Positions 38,101 to 42,066 of a DNA stretch of 64,000 nucleotides are shown in pieces. Within the stretch, counting starts at the first letter, position 1, and each line of letters starts with the position of its first letter. Origin of the DNA: Nocardia abscessus. GTDB lineage: Bacteria; Actinomycetota; Actinomycetes; Mycobacteriales; Mycobacteriaceae. Below the pieces are notes generated by a model. The model did no database searches. It was not told the origin of the DNA and saw only the letters and a program-made list of their open reading frames with translations. The stretch covers positions 62,001 through 126,000 of the forward strand of contig NZ_JADLQO010000020.1 of NCBI RefSeq assembly GCF_015477775.1. Reading direction: 5' to 3'. The position numbers were made by a program, and so were the translations under genes.

Positions 38101-40524
38101 ATAGGCGTCGACACCGAATTCGGCTACCGAGCGCACACCCTCGGCGAAGCGGACGGTGCCGCGGGCGTGCGCACGCCAGTACGCGGCATCCATCGGGTCC
38201 TCGATCCGTGCGCCGGTGACGTTCGATACCAGCGCAATCGACGCCGCGCGCGGGGCGGGCACCAACTCGGTGACCCGTGCCTCGAAGTCGTCCAGCATCG
38301 GATCCAGCAGGGGCGAGTGGAACGCCGTCGTACCGGGCAGACGCACGGTGCGAATCGATCGTTCCTCGGCTGCTCGCAGCACCTGGCGCACCGCGTCCAC
38401 CGCTCCGGAGACGACGAACTGCCCTGGACCGTTGACTGCGGCCACCGACAGACTCGCCGCGAGGTCCTCCAAGAGCATTTCGAACTCCGTGGGCGCGGCG
38501 AAGACTGCCGCCATCGCCCCTTCCTGTGTCACTGCCTGCATCAACCGGCCGCGCTCGGCTGCCACACGCAACCCGGTAGCGAGGTCCAACGCGCCCGCGA
38601 CGGTCGCGGCCACCAGCTCACCGAGGCTGTGCCCCAGCACAATGTGCGGTCGGATGCCGAAGCTCGACCACAGTTCGGCGCATGCCCATTCGATCGCGAA
38701 CAGGGCCGGTTGGGCGTACTCGGTGCGGGCCACCAGCTCCTGGTTCGCATCGAACAGCACCGACCGCAAACGCATCCCGCCGGGAAGCGGCCCGAGTAGC
38801 TCGTCACAGCGGTCGAGCGCGGCGCGGAAAGCCGGATATTTTCGGTCGAGTGCCGCGCCCATCCCCGCGTACTGGGCGCCCTGCCCCGTGAACAGCATCG
38901 CGACCCGCGGCTCCCCCGGGTCCAGGTCGGTCGACCGACCTGGAGAGGCGGCGAGTTCGCGCGTGGCCTCCTCGGCCGTGCGCGCCACGACCGCGCGGCG
39001 ATAGGCGAAATGCGTTCGCCCCAGCGCGGCGGTGGCGGCGACATCGGCGAGCGGTATCTCCCGCCGATTCAGATGCTCCGCGTAGCGATGGCTCAGCGCG
39101 TCCAACGCCGAGGCGGTGCGCGCCGAAAGCGCAATCAGCACCGGGTCTTCCGGATCCGCGCGGGCCGCTGGTTCGGGCGCCTGCTCCAGCACCACGTGGG
39201 CGTTGGTGCCCGCGAATCCGAACGAACTGACCCCGGCCAGCCGCGGCCGGTCGGTGCGCGGCCACGCGACATCGCGGGTCGGCACCGCCAGCGCCGTGCC
39301 GTCCAGCGCGATCTTGGGGTTCATCGTGGCGAAATCGTGCTGGCGCGGTATGCGTTCGTGCTCCAGTTGCAGCACCACCTTGATCAGCCCGGCCACGCCC
39401 GCGGCCGCCTCGAGGTGACCGATCTGCGACTTGACCGAACCGAGCAGGCACACCGAGCCATCCGCGCGCGGCGCGCCGAGAACCTTGGACAATGCCTCGA
39501 TCTCGATCGGATCCCCGAGCGGCGTGCCCGTGCCGTGCGTCTCGACGTAACCGACCAGGTCGGCGGCGCAGCCGGCATCGCTCAAGGCATCGCGCAGCAG
39601 TTCTCGCTGCGCCGTCGGGTTCGGCGCGGTCAACCCCATGGACCGGCCGTCGTGGTTCACACTCGATCCCCTGATGACCGCCCTGATCGCGTCACCATCA
39701 GCGATCGCTCGCGAAAGCGTCTTCAGCACAACGACACCCGCGCCCTCGCCGCGCACGTACCCGTTCGCTCGCGCGTCGAAGGGACGGCAGTGGCCGTCCG
39801 GTGAGAGCGCCCCCATCCGGGCCAGCGCCTCCGAGGTGAGTTCGGATTGCAGCAGATTCACACCACCCGCCAACGCCACGTCGCACTCCCCCGCGCGCAG
39901 ACTGCGGCACGCCTGATGCACCGCCACCAGCGACGACGAACACGCCGTATCGATCGCCACCGCGGGACCGCGCAACCCGAGCACGTAGGACACCCGCCCG
40001 GCCACGATGCTGGACATCGTCCCGGTGAGGGTGTGCGCGTCCACCGAACTCACCCAGTCCGGTGTGATCGTGCGCTGGTATTCCTGCCAGCTGACGCCGA
40101 GGAACACACCGGTGCGCGCCGCGGCCGGGCCGTCCGGGACCAGGGCGGCGTCTTCCATTGCCTCCCAGGCGACTTCCAGAACCAGCCGCTGCTGCGGATC
40201 CATCGCCGCCGCTTCCCGCGGCGCGATACCGAGGAACTCCGCATCCATGGCATCGATCGGACCCGCGAGCAGACCAGCCCGCCGCCGCGCTCGCCGAGGC
40301 GCCGAATCCGTTACGGTCCAACGGTTTTCCGGCGCCTCGACGATCGCGTCGCGGCCCGAGGACAGCAGTTCCCAGTACTGCTGCGGGCTTTCCGCGCCGC
40401 CGGGAAAGCGACAGCCGATCCCAACGATGGCGATCGGCTCGCGCTGCGGCCGTGCCTCCAACTCCTGAATCCGGCGGAGTGCCCGCGTCAGCAAGACCCG
40501 TAGGTCGTACCCATCATCTGACAT
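18691..40524 (-). CDS. Modular polyketide synthase, first subunit (cis-AT and AT-less modules)
   Basis: 7,277 residues from ATG 40522-40524 (MSDDGYDL, then a short helical docking segment before KS1). An in-frame ATG 6 codons earlier is also possible; neither has a strong ribosome site. Domains, rough residues: KS1 (30-450), AT1 (540-840), DH1 (885-1130), KR1 (1330-1510), ACP1 (1590-1655); KS2 (1717-2148), DH2 (2318-2560), ER2 (2780-3075), KR2 (3095-3275), ACP2 (3370-3430); KS3 (3490-3918), AT3 (4012-4305), DH3 (4530-4775), KR3 (5018-5205), ACP3 (5290-5350); KS4 (5468-5893), KR4 (6395-6605), ACP4 (6690-6755); KS5 (6797-7222). All five KS have the Cys-His-His set. No loading module precedes KS1. 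It lies 172 nt downstream of an HxlR regulator gene and heads the operon. Confidence 0.95.
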   Translation of the reverse strand: MSDDGYDLRVLLTRALRRIQELEARPQREPIAIVGIGCRFPGGAESPQQYWELLSSGRDAIVEAPENRWTVTDSAPRRARRRAGLLAGPIDAMDAEFLGIAPREAAAMDPQQRLVLEVAWEAMEDAALVPDGPAAARTGVFLGVSWQEYQRTITPDWVSSVDAHTLTGTMSSIVAGRVSYVLGLRGPAVAIDTACSSSLVAVHQACRSLRAGECDVALAGGVNLLQSELTSEALARMGALSPDGHCRPFDARANGYVRGEGAGVVVLKTLSRAIADGDAIRAVIRGSSVNHDGRSMGLTAPNPTAQRELLRDALSDAGCAADLVGYVETHGTGTPLGDPIEIEALSKVLGAPRADGSVCLLGSVKSQIGHLEAAAGVAGLIKVVLQLEHERIPRQHDFATMNPKIALDGTALAVPTRDVAWPRTDRPRLAGVSSFGFAGTNAHVVLEQAPEPAARADPEDPVLIALSARTASALDALSHRYAEHLNRREIPLADVAATAALGRTHFAYRRAVVARTAEEATRELAASPGRSTDLDPGEPRVAMLFTGQGAQYAGMGAALDRKYPAFRAALDRCDELLGPLPGGMRLRSVLFDANQELVARTEYAQPALFAIEWACAELWSSFGIRPHIVLGHSLGELVAATVAGALDLATGLRVAAERGRLMQAVTQEGAMAAVFAAPTEFEMLLEDLAASLSVAAVNGPGQFVVSGAVDAVRQVLRAAEERSIRTVRLPGTTAFHSPLLDPMLDDFEARVTELVPAPRAASIALVSNVTGARIEDPMDAAYWRAHARGTVRFAEGVRSVAEFGVDAYLEVGPHPVLLEFGRQADPDALWVPSMRRASVDDEVLLRGVGDLYCAGAAIDWKAVAPPDARRRNGLPTYPFERVRITVPSPDTGYLAEHRFRDRAVVPAADLALRALRAAGGADDELIDFVAARPVPLEELGAPLVSVGEGRTEVRFQVGSVTAVSAVVRAASNRPRDSGSLSAARLTPSTEWDTDDFYRRCADSGLTFGPRFRWITRLRLGANSVLAELTRPAELAGEPDAWLACLLDAAVQTGLALVTRDDHAAQLPVGIGRLRLSGARADERAWALAERTGRTIRITVFDTADTVICDIEDVWFAESGTAGQSQDRDRMSRFTHRPVWEPAAAAPRGQGMAAALVIGVGRQADRLAAALRATGTDAVAVERTTDPAVWPGDGRAVIYLADVEADDSADAARTETAFALGVVQAMARTVAYGPLHLVTVGATGALPGELVRPAAATLWGLGAVVRTELPELGCRLIDLPVGARCDDHRLVDEIVSQAADDAVALLGRQRYTMGLRPADDVETVPRLDRAAAYLVTGGRGALGLTAARVLAEAGAGTVVLAGRSAQAPGDEQEVARIAALGARVETAVVDVADRAALSRLIGRFGGELPRLAGVVHCAGVLDDALLIEQTSGHLERVFAGKVAGAWHLHELTAGRALDLFVLFSSVSAVVGAAGQGNYAAANAYLDALARLRSAQGLPAVSIAWGPWAGTGMAEGLSDAARRAWVRHGVAELAVEDGARALRSLVAAEGVVAVFPVVANVSAEQETIAQVDEQDVHESRDPAELLELVRAHAMTTLGRTTAVADRTPLRELGLDSMMAVELRNALSADLGVRLPATLLFDHPTVAAVSEEIARLGAKTAPGSGTPRRTAREQAEQRPIMRISEQLTPAVYPAELPVTPSTPNVTQLTRPETRSVPADYADAIAIIGMGCRYPGGVRGPADLWHLLTTETDAVTEVPTHRWDVEAFFDPDPDAEGKTYTRWGGFVEGVEEFDAGFFDISVGEARMLDPQQRLLLETSWEALEHAGYPASRLEGSRTGVFVGLMSNDYAERMARADVAPNAWFGTGNLASVASGRLSYFLGVNGPSLTIDTACSSSLVTVHTAVRSLRSGECDLALAGGATVVLTPSLDIYFARARGLAADGRCKSFDARADGVVWSDGAGVLVLKRLADAQRDGDRVLGLVRGSAVNSDGRSQGLSAPNGPAQERVIRAALTDAAVEAEDIDYVETHGTGTALGDPIEVNALASVLGEGRTESAPLWIGSVKSNLGHTQAAAGIANIIKVIEAMRHERIPASLHFRSGNPHIDWDSVAIRVVGEERPWRRAQRPRRAGVSAFGISGTNAHVVIEEAPRPSEAAVAADSGPHLLVLSAKNAGALRELAARYRDLLAARPDTALADLCASAAVGRTHFGERVAIGFDTGAQLRAALESVATGSTASGSVVGVSSGAAELADRYVDGAEIDWAAVYSGRPWHRVDLPTYPFQRKRHWLELEPRSGGAAQLPATQAPAQPLAQDPGAEPRLTSSRTLRLTPEMFAGHRLRGVPTVPAAWLCARLNEIAAELPGGWEVTGLRLVTPLDVTAESVVRVMLDRGQDGYDVRFVGSDDARTSYAHAKLTAAQAAPTQPHEAVGHAGERGIWPAYYETAARLGLHLGPDYRCATEFRRVSDTDAETVFRLPQDSPATLDPILLDACLHSIVVTADAAEGLFLPSGIDRARFFGSPTVGDTIVRCRVRVTERGTRVIVGDATLYSASGRPLASLHGVSLIATKRDSAPEAVAAEQDSSRLAGLLHHVEWVSAESAEPTRVNAAGRWLVFADGPVGDAVAGGLVARGAETVVVRPEDPASSFAATHSVQGIVFAWTAASAQTRIEAALQLTRALDAAAHRPAALWLLTVNAQRVTLADRPDPDQALLWGFGRTLATEHPEFGCRLLDVPAELGEHNAPIVEGLLGERAAGEFAIRGGRWLTARLADGPAPADDYRLVAHRSGDFDRMRWAPGVRRAPGAGEVEIAVAATGLNARDLWVASGLHPEGAVPLGAECAGRITAVGAGVEGFAVGDRVVALARDSFSRHVTVDQGMVAPLPERLAFAEGATVPYAFTTAWYALFDVGGVRARDRVLVHGSADGVGMAAVQLAAHAGAQVFATAALCRWARSAGLPVTQIDTWHHEVGEHVRAATSGHGMDVVVHTLGDDFAAQAVGILHADGRLVDVVDPVQQQTAHRGGEVDHREFDPAATDPRRLGKILRSVMALFEQHALDALPHAVHGIERAAEAFRAMSHRNHPGRIVLLGRDTPTAAGGDRSSDGTYLVTGGFGGLGAAAARWLVERGARHLVLVGRRAPDAVGERLLESLRAGGARVTAHQADVGDRASVAELLGAIAESGFPPLHGVVHCAGVLDDGVVTEQTWSRFETVLRPKYHAALHLDELTRDQPLELFVTYSSVAGVLGTPGQANYAAANAALDALAWRRRAEGLPALSIGWGPFADVGMAAGRADVTARLTRRGLPPLYEGDAVAALSHLVRHDSTVPGVFGFVPERWYANRSSQVAAPSAPLQTEPPTSPQPRPASNDVAPWEALVQRVAMRVLDRASELDPDLPLHDTGVDSLTGMELRAALAAEIGMPLPAGLVFDYPTVRDIARFLHRKGAPALTEGEAGGSADNVVSISPAADTSTISETPLPEPPVQQQSSTLSVSNGSESEQNDSDDDPIVIVGMSCRFPGGVRTPEDFWDLLWQGRDAITEVPPQRWDIDAYYDPDPAALGRMYTRWGGFVDGADEFDPAFFGIGAAEARAMDPQQRLLLETSWEALERSGRAPGALAGSRTGVYVGLCFSEYPGTPTQAAHPTAIGAYSVIGSAPSVAAGRLAYVLGLQGPAMTLDTACSSSLVALQSAWDGLRAGRCDLALVGGVNLQLAPETTIGFCRLASLSPDGRSRAFDADANGYVRADGCGVLVLTRLSEARRNGDQVLAVVPGVAVNHDGRSNGLTAPNGPAQQRVITDALDRAGMRPDAVDYVEAHGTGTPLGDPIEATALAEVYGEGRTQPLLIGSVKTNIGHTEGAAGVAGVIKAVLMLRHRRIPPSLHFRTPNPLIDWAGLPLEVVGEAREWPRTGHQPAIGVSSFGMSGTNAHVIVAEGDPTPAPRPESPTAQVLVLSARDESALTDLARLWANETASARVPLGDLAYTAATARTHFEQRLAIVAATGDAAARDLRDRPPTLLRGRVERASKAKVALLFTGQGAQYPGMARELFASEPVFRAALRHCDAVLGPIEDGIGLIDAVYGERDPELLRRTVFTQPVLFAVEWALWQLWRSWGITPAAVLGHSVGEYVAACAAGAMAVEDALRLVAVRGGLMQRLPDGGGMLAVDAPAEQVAPLVARYEPTASIAGYNGPAQVVVAGTRTSLDLLREELSAHGFRTADLTVSHAFHSAAMDPILDDLAVAAARATMTDPAIPLVSNLTGMPLRAGELTPEYWARHARQPVRFAQGMRAMAELGIDVFLEIGPQPTLSALGKRVLGDSARFVASLRRGRGDRETMMTALGHLYVGGVPVDWEQVHRPHDRRRVLAPTYPFQRQRYWVEVRSEAALAAPGSASEGHSGLSGRTADLLSTQNSITTGNADHTHRSGDATTSAERVFTAGDSNGSSGGALPEPGATPTAPARLEDVLPAPSVTSAELPSRAAHSSPAALPVREAGRDSSQGDTLAEPSNGHTNLSMRAGTAPASTHHAGNANPRAASSIELDSHSGTTHFDVTLAPDSPRYLADHVVDRTVVVPGAWFVATIADTARELLADDVVAIDDLVITSGLGLTGPQPVRVSFEPTTDGMAVQVTTEGAGHARALVLTGPHRIPNGSSPAQVLARCPETLAGGDFYRLLARAGLPYGPAFRRVVDVRFGPREALVTLSDPDTDGGAGLVHPVLLDAAFQATYAAMSPRAGEQTWVPFAVDGVLVSAAAGTVRFGHVRVVEQTPQLCVADVRLLDEEGCPVVVANGLRVMPTPTPDGQPSARASRDRIVADTYRIDWREAESARPAAATGRWLIIGAAGDFTDGLADALRARGADCALARPGRGFGFRAENEFEVDLDAPAAVRALLGAAGDARTPLRGIVFAGALSADGAPAPGRAERLVSNALHLVQAAALAGEPAVWLLTRHGQRVDSVDRVAPEHSALWGFARGAQLEHREIGCRMLDLDYLTDLHTVVDALVTPAGPGQLALRQGRRRVPRLVPMETGPGGFPADFGVGQTVLITGGLGGVGLRLARWFVDRGWPDLVLAARSAPDARAESIIAELRGRGARIRVRSLDVADRDAVAATLDWIDRDLPPLAGVVHLAGVLDDGVIAEQTAERVGRVLAPKTFGAWHLHELTASRSLRFFLLFSSAAGVVGLPGQSSYGAANAFLDGVAELRSASGSPALSIAWGPWAQTGMVERLSSGAVQRLARRGYGILHPERALDALAHLIDATASGAVTTMPLELSGVSSADLPEVLLDLVAPGPAVAASVSATGDGADLSVRTEELVRRCLGLAPDADLDRPLHELGLDSVAALEIRDELSRSSGHRLPATLAFEYPTPRAVVGLLVRLASSGEQTGIHGNSSERTAARMSAPTVDTAVASAIASAPPNAAATREQASDSGITAVGNEPGTYSASTRRPVDDGEIAHEPVDRRAAADSFASSATPTVPHAVPGSNSGYHADAMGDIAIVGVSGRYPGADGLDEYWRVLVEGRDCVTEIPLDRWDHTRYFVPDRHNPFTSYTKWGGFLDDVDCFDPLFFAISPREAEILDPQERLFLQTAWAALEDAGHSRADLARGGLRPEQAGVFVGVMWGTYQMFGAEESRLGRGTLPGSTFWSIPNRVSHALDFQGPSMAVDTACSSSLTALHLACQSIRTGECQLAVVGGVNLSLHPYKFVALSQGQFASTDGRCRSFGVGGDGYVASEGVGAMVLRPLADAEADGDTIYGVIKGTAINHGGRVNGFTVPNPDVQAAVIRSALRVGGVDPASVSYIEAHGTGTALGDPIEIAGLAKVFGGSGVTELPIGSVKSNVGHLEAAAGVAALTKVLLQLRHRTIVPSLHATPPNPNIDFAATPFRIPSRPLPWPGGDPARPRRATVSSFGAGGANANVVIEEYVDRRPETRFSGGQVVPVSARDRERLADYIAALDRFLAGQQPNLGDLAYTMQVGRQAGSARAAFVARDIDQLRTAVRAWIDDAPGARSCRDAAEDSRIARWLDGGDIDWTTVRDPGPRRRIPAPTYPFARERYWIPDVVPEPVPSTPDRRSVSAPESTPLAPPHRVPESGPVSQHTPNRQSVSAQENMLVAPPASTHPAVPGPVSQPAPGPQYVSTPQYMPRAGSGQPPAPDFTPSPQPVSRQWSGQAPEAALPESPSSRQPAQKDTPLPQAATAQWPAPSPQLAPAERRVLVPVWREASLPGGDSRFPRAVVIYDARTPRDLVEALAAAGDPGRLVRLSDVPGDLNRDDFDAGAALGRALVARYPDTDCLLDVCDLVPAAVVRSTGDLGRMGLYQGVLEARTGSLALVHVAAGHPGAGGPESAPLGGLAAALAEEIRDVRTRSVHFVAEHDRVCADPARLLAILGAECTAIEDSAPRVRYRDGVREAVELADATPRDGLVVDPARTYVVTGGTRGLGAEFAAALVARGARRLAILGREPLPPESEWDRAAAEAGPMRDKLRRLVELRDRGVAVRTYFGSLTDETGLSGFFDTVRRELGPIGGVLHCAGSVSTESPAFVRKTGPAIATVLEPKLAGTAVLADVLAADRPDFFVLFSSVSAVLPGLAVGLSDYAMANAHLDRFAEAQHAAGRPWFRSVNWPSFRDTGFGEVTSTAYRATGLPALTAAEGFELLDAALGLPGAPVVLPYYGAALRLSTHISRSPLPSPLAPAAAPTATSAPTATNGSAAYDELLRIFSDELKLAPARFEGDKRFEEYGADSVLIASAVRRIEQVVGQPFDPALVLEFPTLDALAGLLTEQFPERFASEPAPNPPRTPDDPPSTGETGRSRPTTAAWAADARRGRAAEPIAVIGVGCRLPGGDTPEAFWRLLAAGESGVREVDPARWEPARFYRPSGGPGLTNSKWGGFVDGVDLFDPEYFGVTDELAWQMDPLQRLLLETSVLATTDAGYRRDELAGKRIGVYAGSRAANYFNRIPVADRHTIIGIGQNFIAARISDYFDWHAGNVVLDSACSSSLLSVHLACQALRAGEVDAALAGGVEVLLDEMLFVTLSAAGVLSPHGRCATFSEDADGFVPGEGAALLMLKRLDDALADGDRVYAVLRGSAIGNDGHTMGITTPNMRAQIEVVTAALDMAGMSPDALSYIEAHGTGTMIGDPIELKGLATVLGDRSRGPEPCAVGSVKTNIGHLLSAAGIAGAVKTILAVHHAALPPSLHCDNLNPRFKFTGSPLQVNRELRPWRPADGRPRAAGVSSFGFGGTNAHLVVEQAPDGHRPTRRPLDPPVFRKRSFMLPKTVPSTSTEPAPRIVVPMPQNAPAPSFLRVEPLR
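20260..24122 (-). other. PKS module 4: KS-KR-ACP (AT-less, trans-AT style)
   Basis: KS4 runs about 24122-22845 with DTACSSSL near 23605. A Pro/Ser-rich linker of about 160 residues with two diverged long repeats follows at 22440-21975. KR4 has TGGTRGLG near 21320 and SDYAMAN near 20830, and lacks the LDD motif. ACP4 has YGADSV near 20380. The expected outcome is a beta-hydroxyl. The KS signature (VSGRYPGAD, TKWGGFL, PREAEILDPQERLF) is of trans-AT type. Confidence 0.85.
24475..30055 (-). other. PKS module 3: KS-AT-DH-KR-ACP (cis-AT)
   Basis: KS3 about 30055-28770. AT3 about 28490-27600 with GHSVGEY near 28210 and HAFHS near 27900, the malonyl-type motif. DH3 about 26945-26200, HVVDRTVVVP, lacking the usual Gly of HxxxGxxxxP, with LLDAAFQ. 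KR3 TGGLGGVG near 25460, SSYGAAN near 25035, LDD present (B-type). ACP3 GLDSVA near 24590. A Ser/Thr/Ala-rich linker of more than 150 residues separates AT and DH. Expected outcome: a double bond. Confidence 0.85.
30235..35375 (-). other. PKS module 2: KS-DH-ER-KR-ACP (cis-type module lacking AT)
   Basis: KS2 about 35375-34080 with a cis-AT style signature (MGCRYPGG). Only about 390 bp separate the KS end from the post-AT linker PTYPFQRKRHW near 33690; no GHSxG is found. DH2 HRLRGVPTVP near 33525 has an intact HxxxGxxxxP. ER2 about 32190-31290, nucleotide loop VHGSADGVGMAAVQ near 31770. KR2 TGGFGGLG near 31225 and NYAAAN near 30800, LDD. ACP2 GVDSLT near 30345. Full reduction is expected. Confidence 0.87.
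35560..40440 (-). other. PKS module 1: KS-AT-DH-KR-ACP (cis-AT)
   Basis: KS1 about 40440-39175, Cys near 39940. AT1 about 38905-38000, GHSLGEL near 38630 and TAFHS near 38320, malonyl-like. DH1 near 37880-37130, HRFRDRAVVP, with the motif Gly replaced by Asp. KR1 TGGRGALG near 36520, NYAAAN near 36095, LDD (B-type). ACP1 GLDSMM near 35680. There is no loading domain in front, so KS1 must accept a starter in trans or decarboxylate its own unit. Confidence 0.85.
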
Positions 40525-40613
40525 CTGCACAGCCACCCACATCTTGCAAAAGTTGTGACGTGGAACATACGGCGGGCCCGGTTATGCGTCAATTACATCC
40601 GGTGTGCACAAAA

Positions 40614-40627
40614 GTAACTAAAGTTAC
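40614..40627. promoter_or_regulatory. 14-bp perfect palindrome upstream of the PKS operon
   Basis: GTAACT-AA-AGTTAC lies in an AT-rich patch between the HxlR gene and PKS1, about 90 bp before the PKS1 start. This is a reasonable place for an operator or promoter of the giant operon. The regulator that binds it is unknown. Confidence 0.5.
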
Positions 40628-40667
40628 CAACTAGTAGCTTGATCTTCCGCTCAATGATGTTGCCCAG

Positions 40668-40680
40668 GTGAAACATTCAC
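40668..40680. promoter_or_regulatory. Short inverted repeat GTGAA-ACA-TTCAC
   Basis: A 5-bp inverted repeat lies just downstream of the HxlR stop. ATTCACTT occurs twice here, about 15 bp apart. It is either a second operator half-site pair for the PKS promoter or chance. Confidence 0.3.
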
Positions 40681-40696
40681 TTTTGAAGGATTCACT

Positions 40697-41053
40697 TCAG
40701 AGCTGCTGATGCACCCGCTGTGCCCCGATCCGATCGATCCGGTCGCGCCCCCAGTCGCCCAGCGGGGCCAGCGCGGCGTTGAGCGCGACGCCGATCTCGG
40801 TCAGCCGGTACTCCACGCGCGGCGGCACTTCGCGGTAGACGGTCCTGCTGACGATGCCGTCCTCCTCCAGTTCCCGCAGCTGCTGGATCAGCATCTTCTC
40901 CGAGACCCCCGGCAGCCCCTTGCGCAACTCACCGAAGCGCCGGACGCCGTGGTTCTCCAGCTCCCACAGGATCAGCGATTTCCACTTCCCGCCGACGACA
41001 TCCATCGCGGCATCGATGCCGCAGAAGTATGGTCCCGATCGCTTCGCGCCCAT
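40697..41053 (-). CDS. HxlR-family winged-helix transcriptional regulator
   Basis: 118 residues from ATG 41051-41053, chosen because AGAGAGG sits 8 nt upstream; the longer in-frame start adds 16 residues with no site. The pattern YFCGIDAAMDVVGGKWKSLILWEL, then FGELRKGLPGVSEKMLIQQLRELEEDGIV and EYRLTEIG, is the HxlR/YodB wing-helix fold. The N-terminal Cys is the residue that senses thiol or electrophile stress in YodB/HypR relatives. It is divergent from the imine-reductase-like gene with an inverted repeat between them, so it probably controls that gene and itself. It also lies directly upstream of the PKS operon on the same strand; control of the PKS is possible but unproven. Confidence 0.9.
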   Translation of the reverse strand: MGAKRSGPYFCGIDAAMDVVGGKWKSLILWELENHGVRRFGELRKGLPGVSEKMLIQQLRELEEDGIVSRTVYREVPPRVEYRLTEIGVALNAALAPLGDWGRDRIDRIGAQRVHQQL

Positions 41054-41085
41054 CGTCAACCTCTCTAGCTGTTCACAAACCAATG

Positions 41086-41118
41086 GGTAAGTACCCGACA
41101 AAATAGTAGGTACTTGCC
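41086..41118. promoter_or_regulatory. Probable HxlR operator (inverted repeat)
   Basis: GGTAAGTACC at 41086-41095 and GGTACTTGCC at 41109-41118 form an inverted repeat with one mismatch and a 13-nt spacer. It lies in the divergent promoter region of the regulator and the reductase gene. Halves containing AAGTAC resemble operators of YodB-type regulators. Confidence 0.6.
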
Positions 41119-41196
41119 TCCACGCCGGGCGCCGAGCACTCTTGGTTACAGCGCGCTGACCAGGACCTTTATCGACCCCAAGGAGTTGAACCCGCC

Positions 41197-42066
41197 ATGG
41201 CGGAAACCACGAAGACCCCGGTGACCATCCTGGGACTCGGCGCGATGGGCCAAGCGCTGGCCGCGACCTTCCTGAAGGCCGGCCTGCCGACCACGGTCTG
41301 GAACCGCACCCCCGGCAAGGACATCGAGCTCCTCGCGGCCGGAGCCGTCGGCGCCGCGACAGTCGCCGAGGCGATCGGCGCCGACGGTCCGATCATCGCC
41401 GTCCTGCTGGACCACGCATCGGTGCACGCCACCCTCGACCCGGTGGCCGACCGGCTCGCCGGACGCCAGCTGATCAACCTGACCAGCACCGCTCCCGACG
41501 AGGCCCGCGAACTCGCCGCCTGGGCGGCGCGGCACGACTGCCACTACCTCGACGGCGGAATCATGGCGGTGCCCCCGATGATTGGCCAGCCCGGCGCCTC
41601 CATCCTCTACAGCGGCTCGCAGCAGGTCTTCGACGCTCACCGCGAAACCCTCGAATTGCTCGCCGCCGCCGAGTATTTCGGTGACGACGCGGGCTTCGCC
41701 TCGACCTACGACTTCGCCCTGCTCGCCGCCATGTACGCCATGTTCGGCGGCTTCCTGCACGGCGCGGCCATGATGCGCTCCGTCGGCGTCTCCGCCGCCG
41801 AATTCGGCCGGCGAGCCGCGGCGTGGGTCAGCGCGATGACCCAGTCCTTGCCGCACCAGGGGGCCGTCATCGACTCGGCGGCCTACACCGACCCGGTCCA
41901 ATCCATCGCGTTCCACAAGGCAGCGTTCGACGCGATCAACCGCGCCAGCCGCGACGCGAACGTCACCCTCGATTTCGTCGCGCCCCTGAAAACGCTCCTC
42001 GATCGCCAGGTGGCGGACGGCCACGGCGCGCTTGGGTTCGAACGCACTTTCGAAGAGCTTCTCTGA
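41197..42066 (+). CDS. Imine reductase-like NADP-dependent oxidoreductase
   Basis: 289 residues. N-terminal Rossmann loop ILGLGAMGQALA, then VWNRTPGK, the NADP-selecting NRT motif of the 6-phosphogluconate/beta-hydroxyacid dehydrogenase superfamily. DGGIMAVPPMIGQPGASILYSG near residue 130 is the hallmark of bacterial imine reductases, and the C-terminal helical domain that forms the dimer is present. Length matches the family (about 290). AAGGAG sits 11 nt before the ATG. It is divergent from an HxlR gene, a common pairing. The substrate is unknown. There is no sign that it belongs to the polyketide pathway, although a cyclic imine formed from an aldehyde product cannot be excluded. Confidence 0.85.
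   Translation: MAETTKTPVTILGLGAMGQALAATFLKAGLPTTVWNRTPGKDIELLAAGAVGAATVAEAIGADGPIIAVLLDHASVHATLDPVADRLAGRQLINLTSTAPDEARELAAWAARHDCHYLDGGIMAVPPMIGQPGASILYSGSQQVFDAHRETLELLAAAEYFGDDAGFASTYDFALLAAMYAMFGGFLHGAAMMRSVGVSAAEFGRRAAAWVSAMTQSLPHQGAVIDSAAYTDPVQSIAFHKAAFDAINRASRDANVTLDFVAPLKTLLDRQVADGHGALGFERTFEELL

Noticed and set aside
34618..38799. Plus-strand ORF of 1,393 codons and many other long ORFs opposite the PKS genes
   Set aside because: All lie antisense to well-defined PKS domains and have Arg/Gly/His-rich compositions without family motifs.
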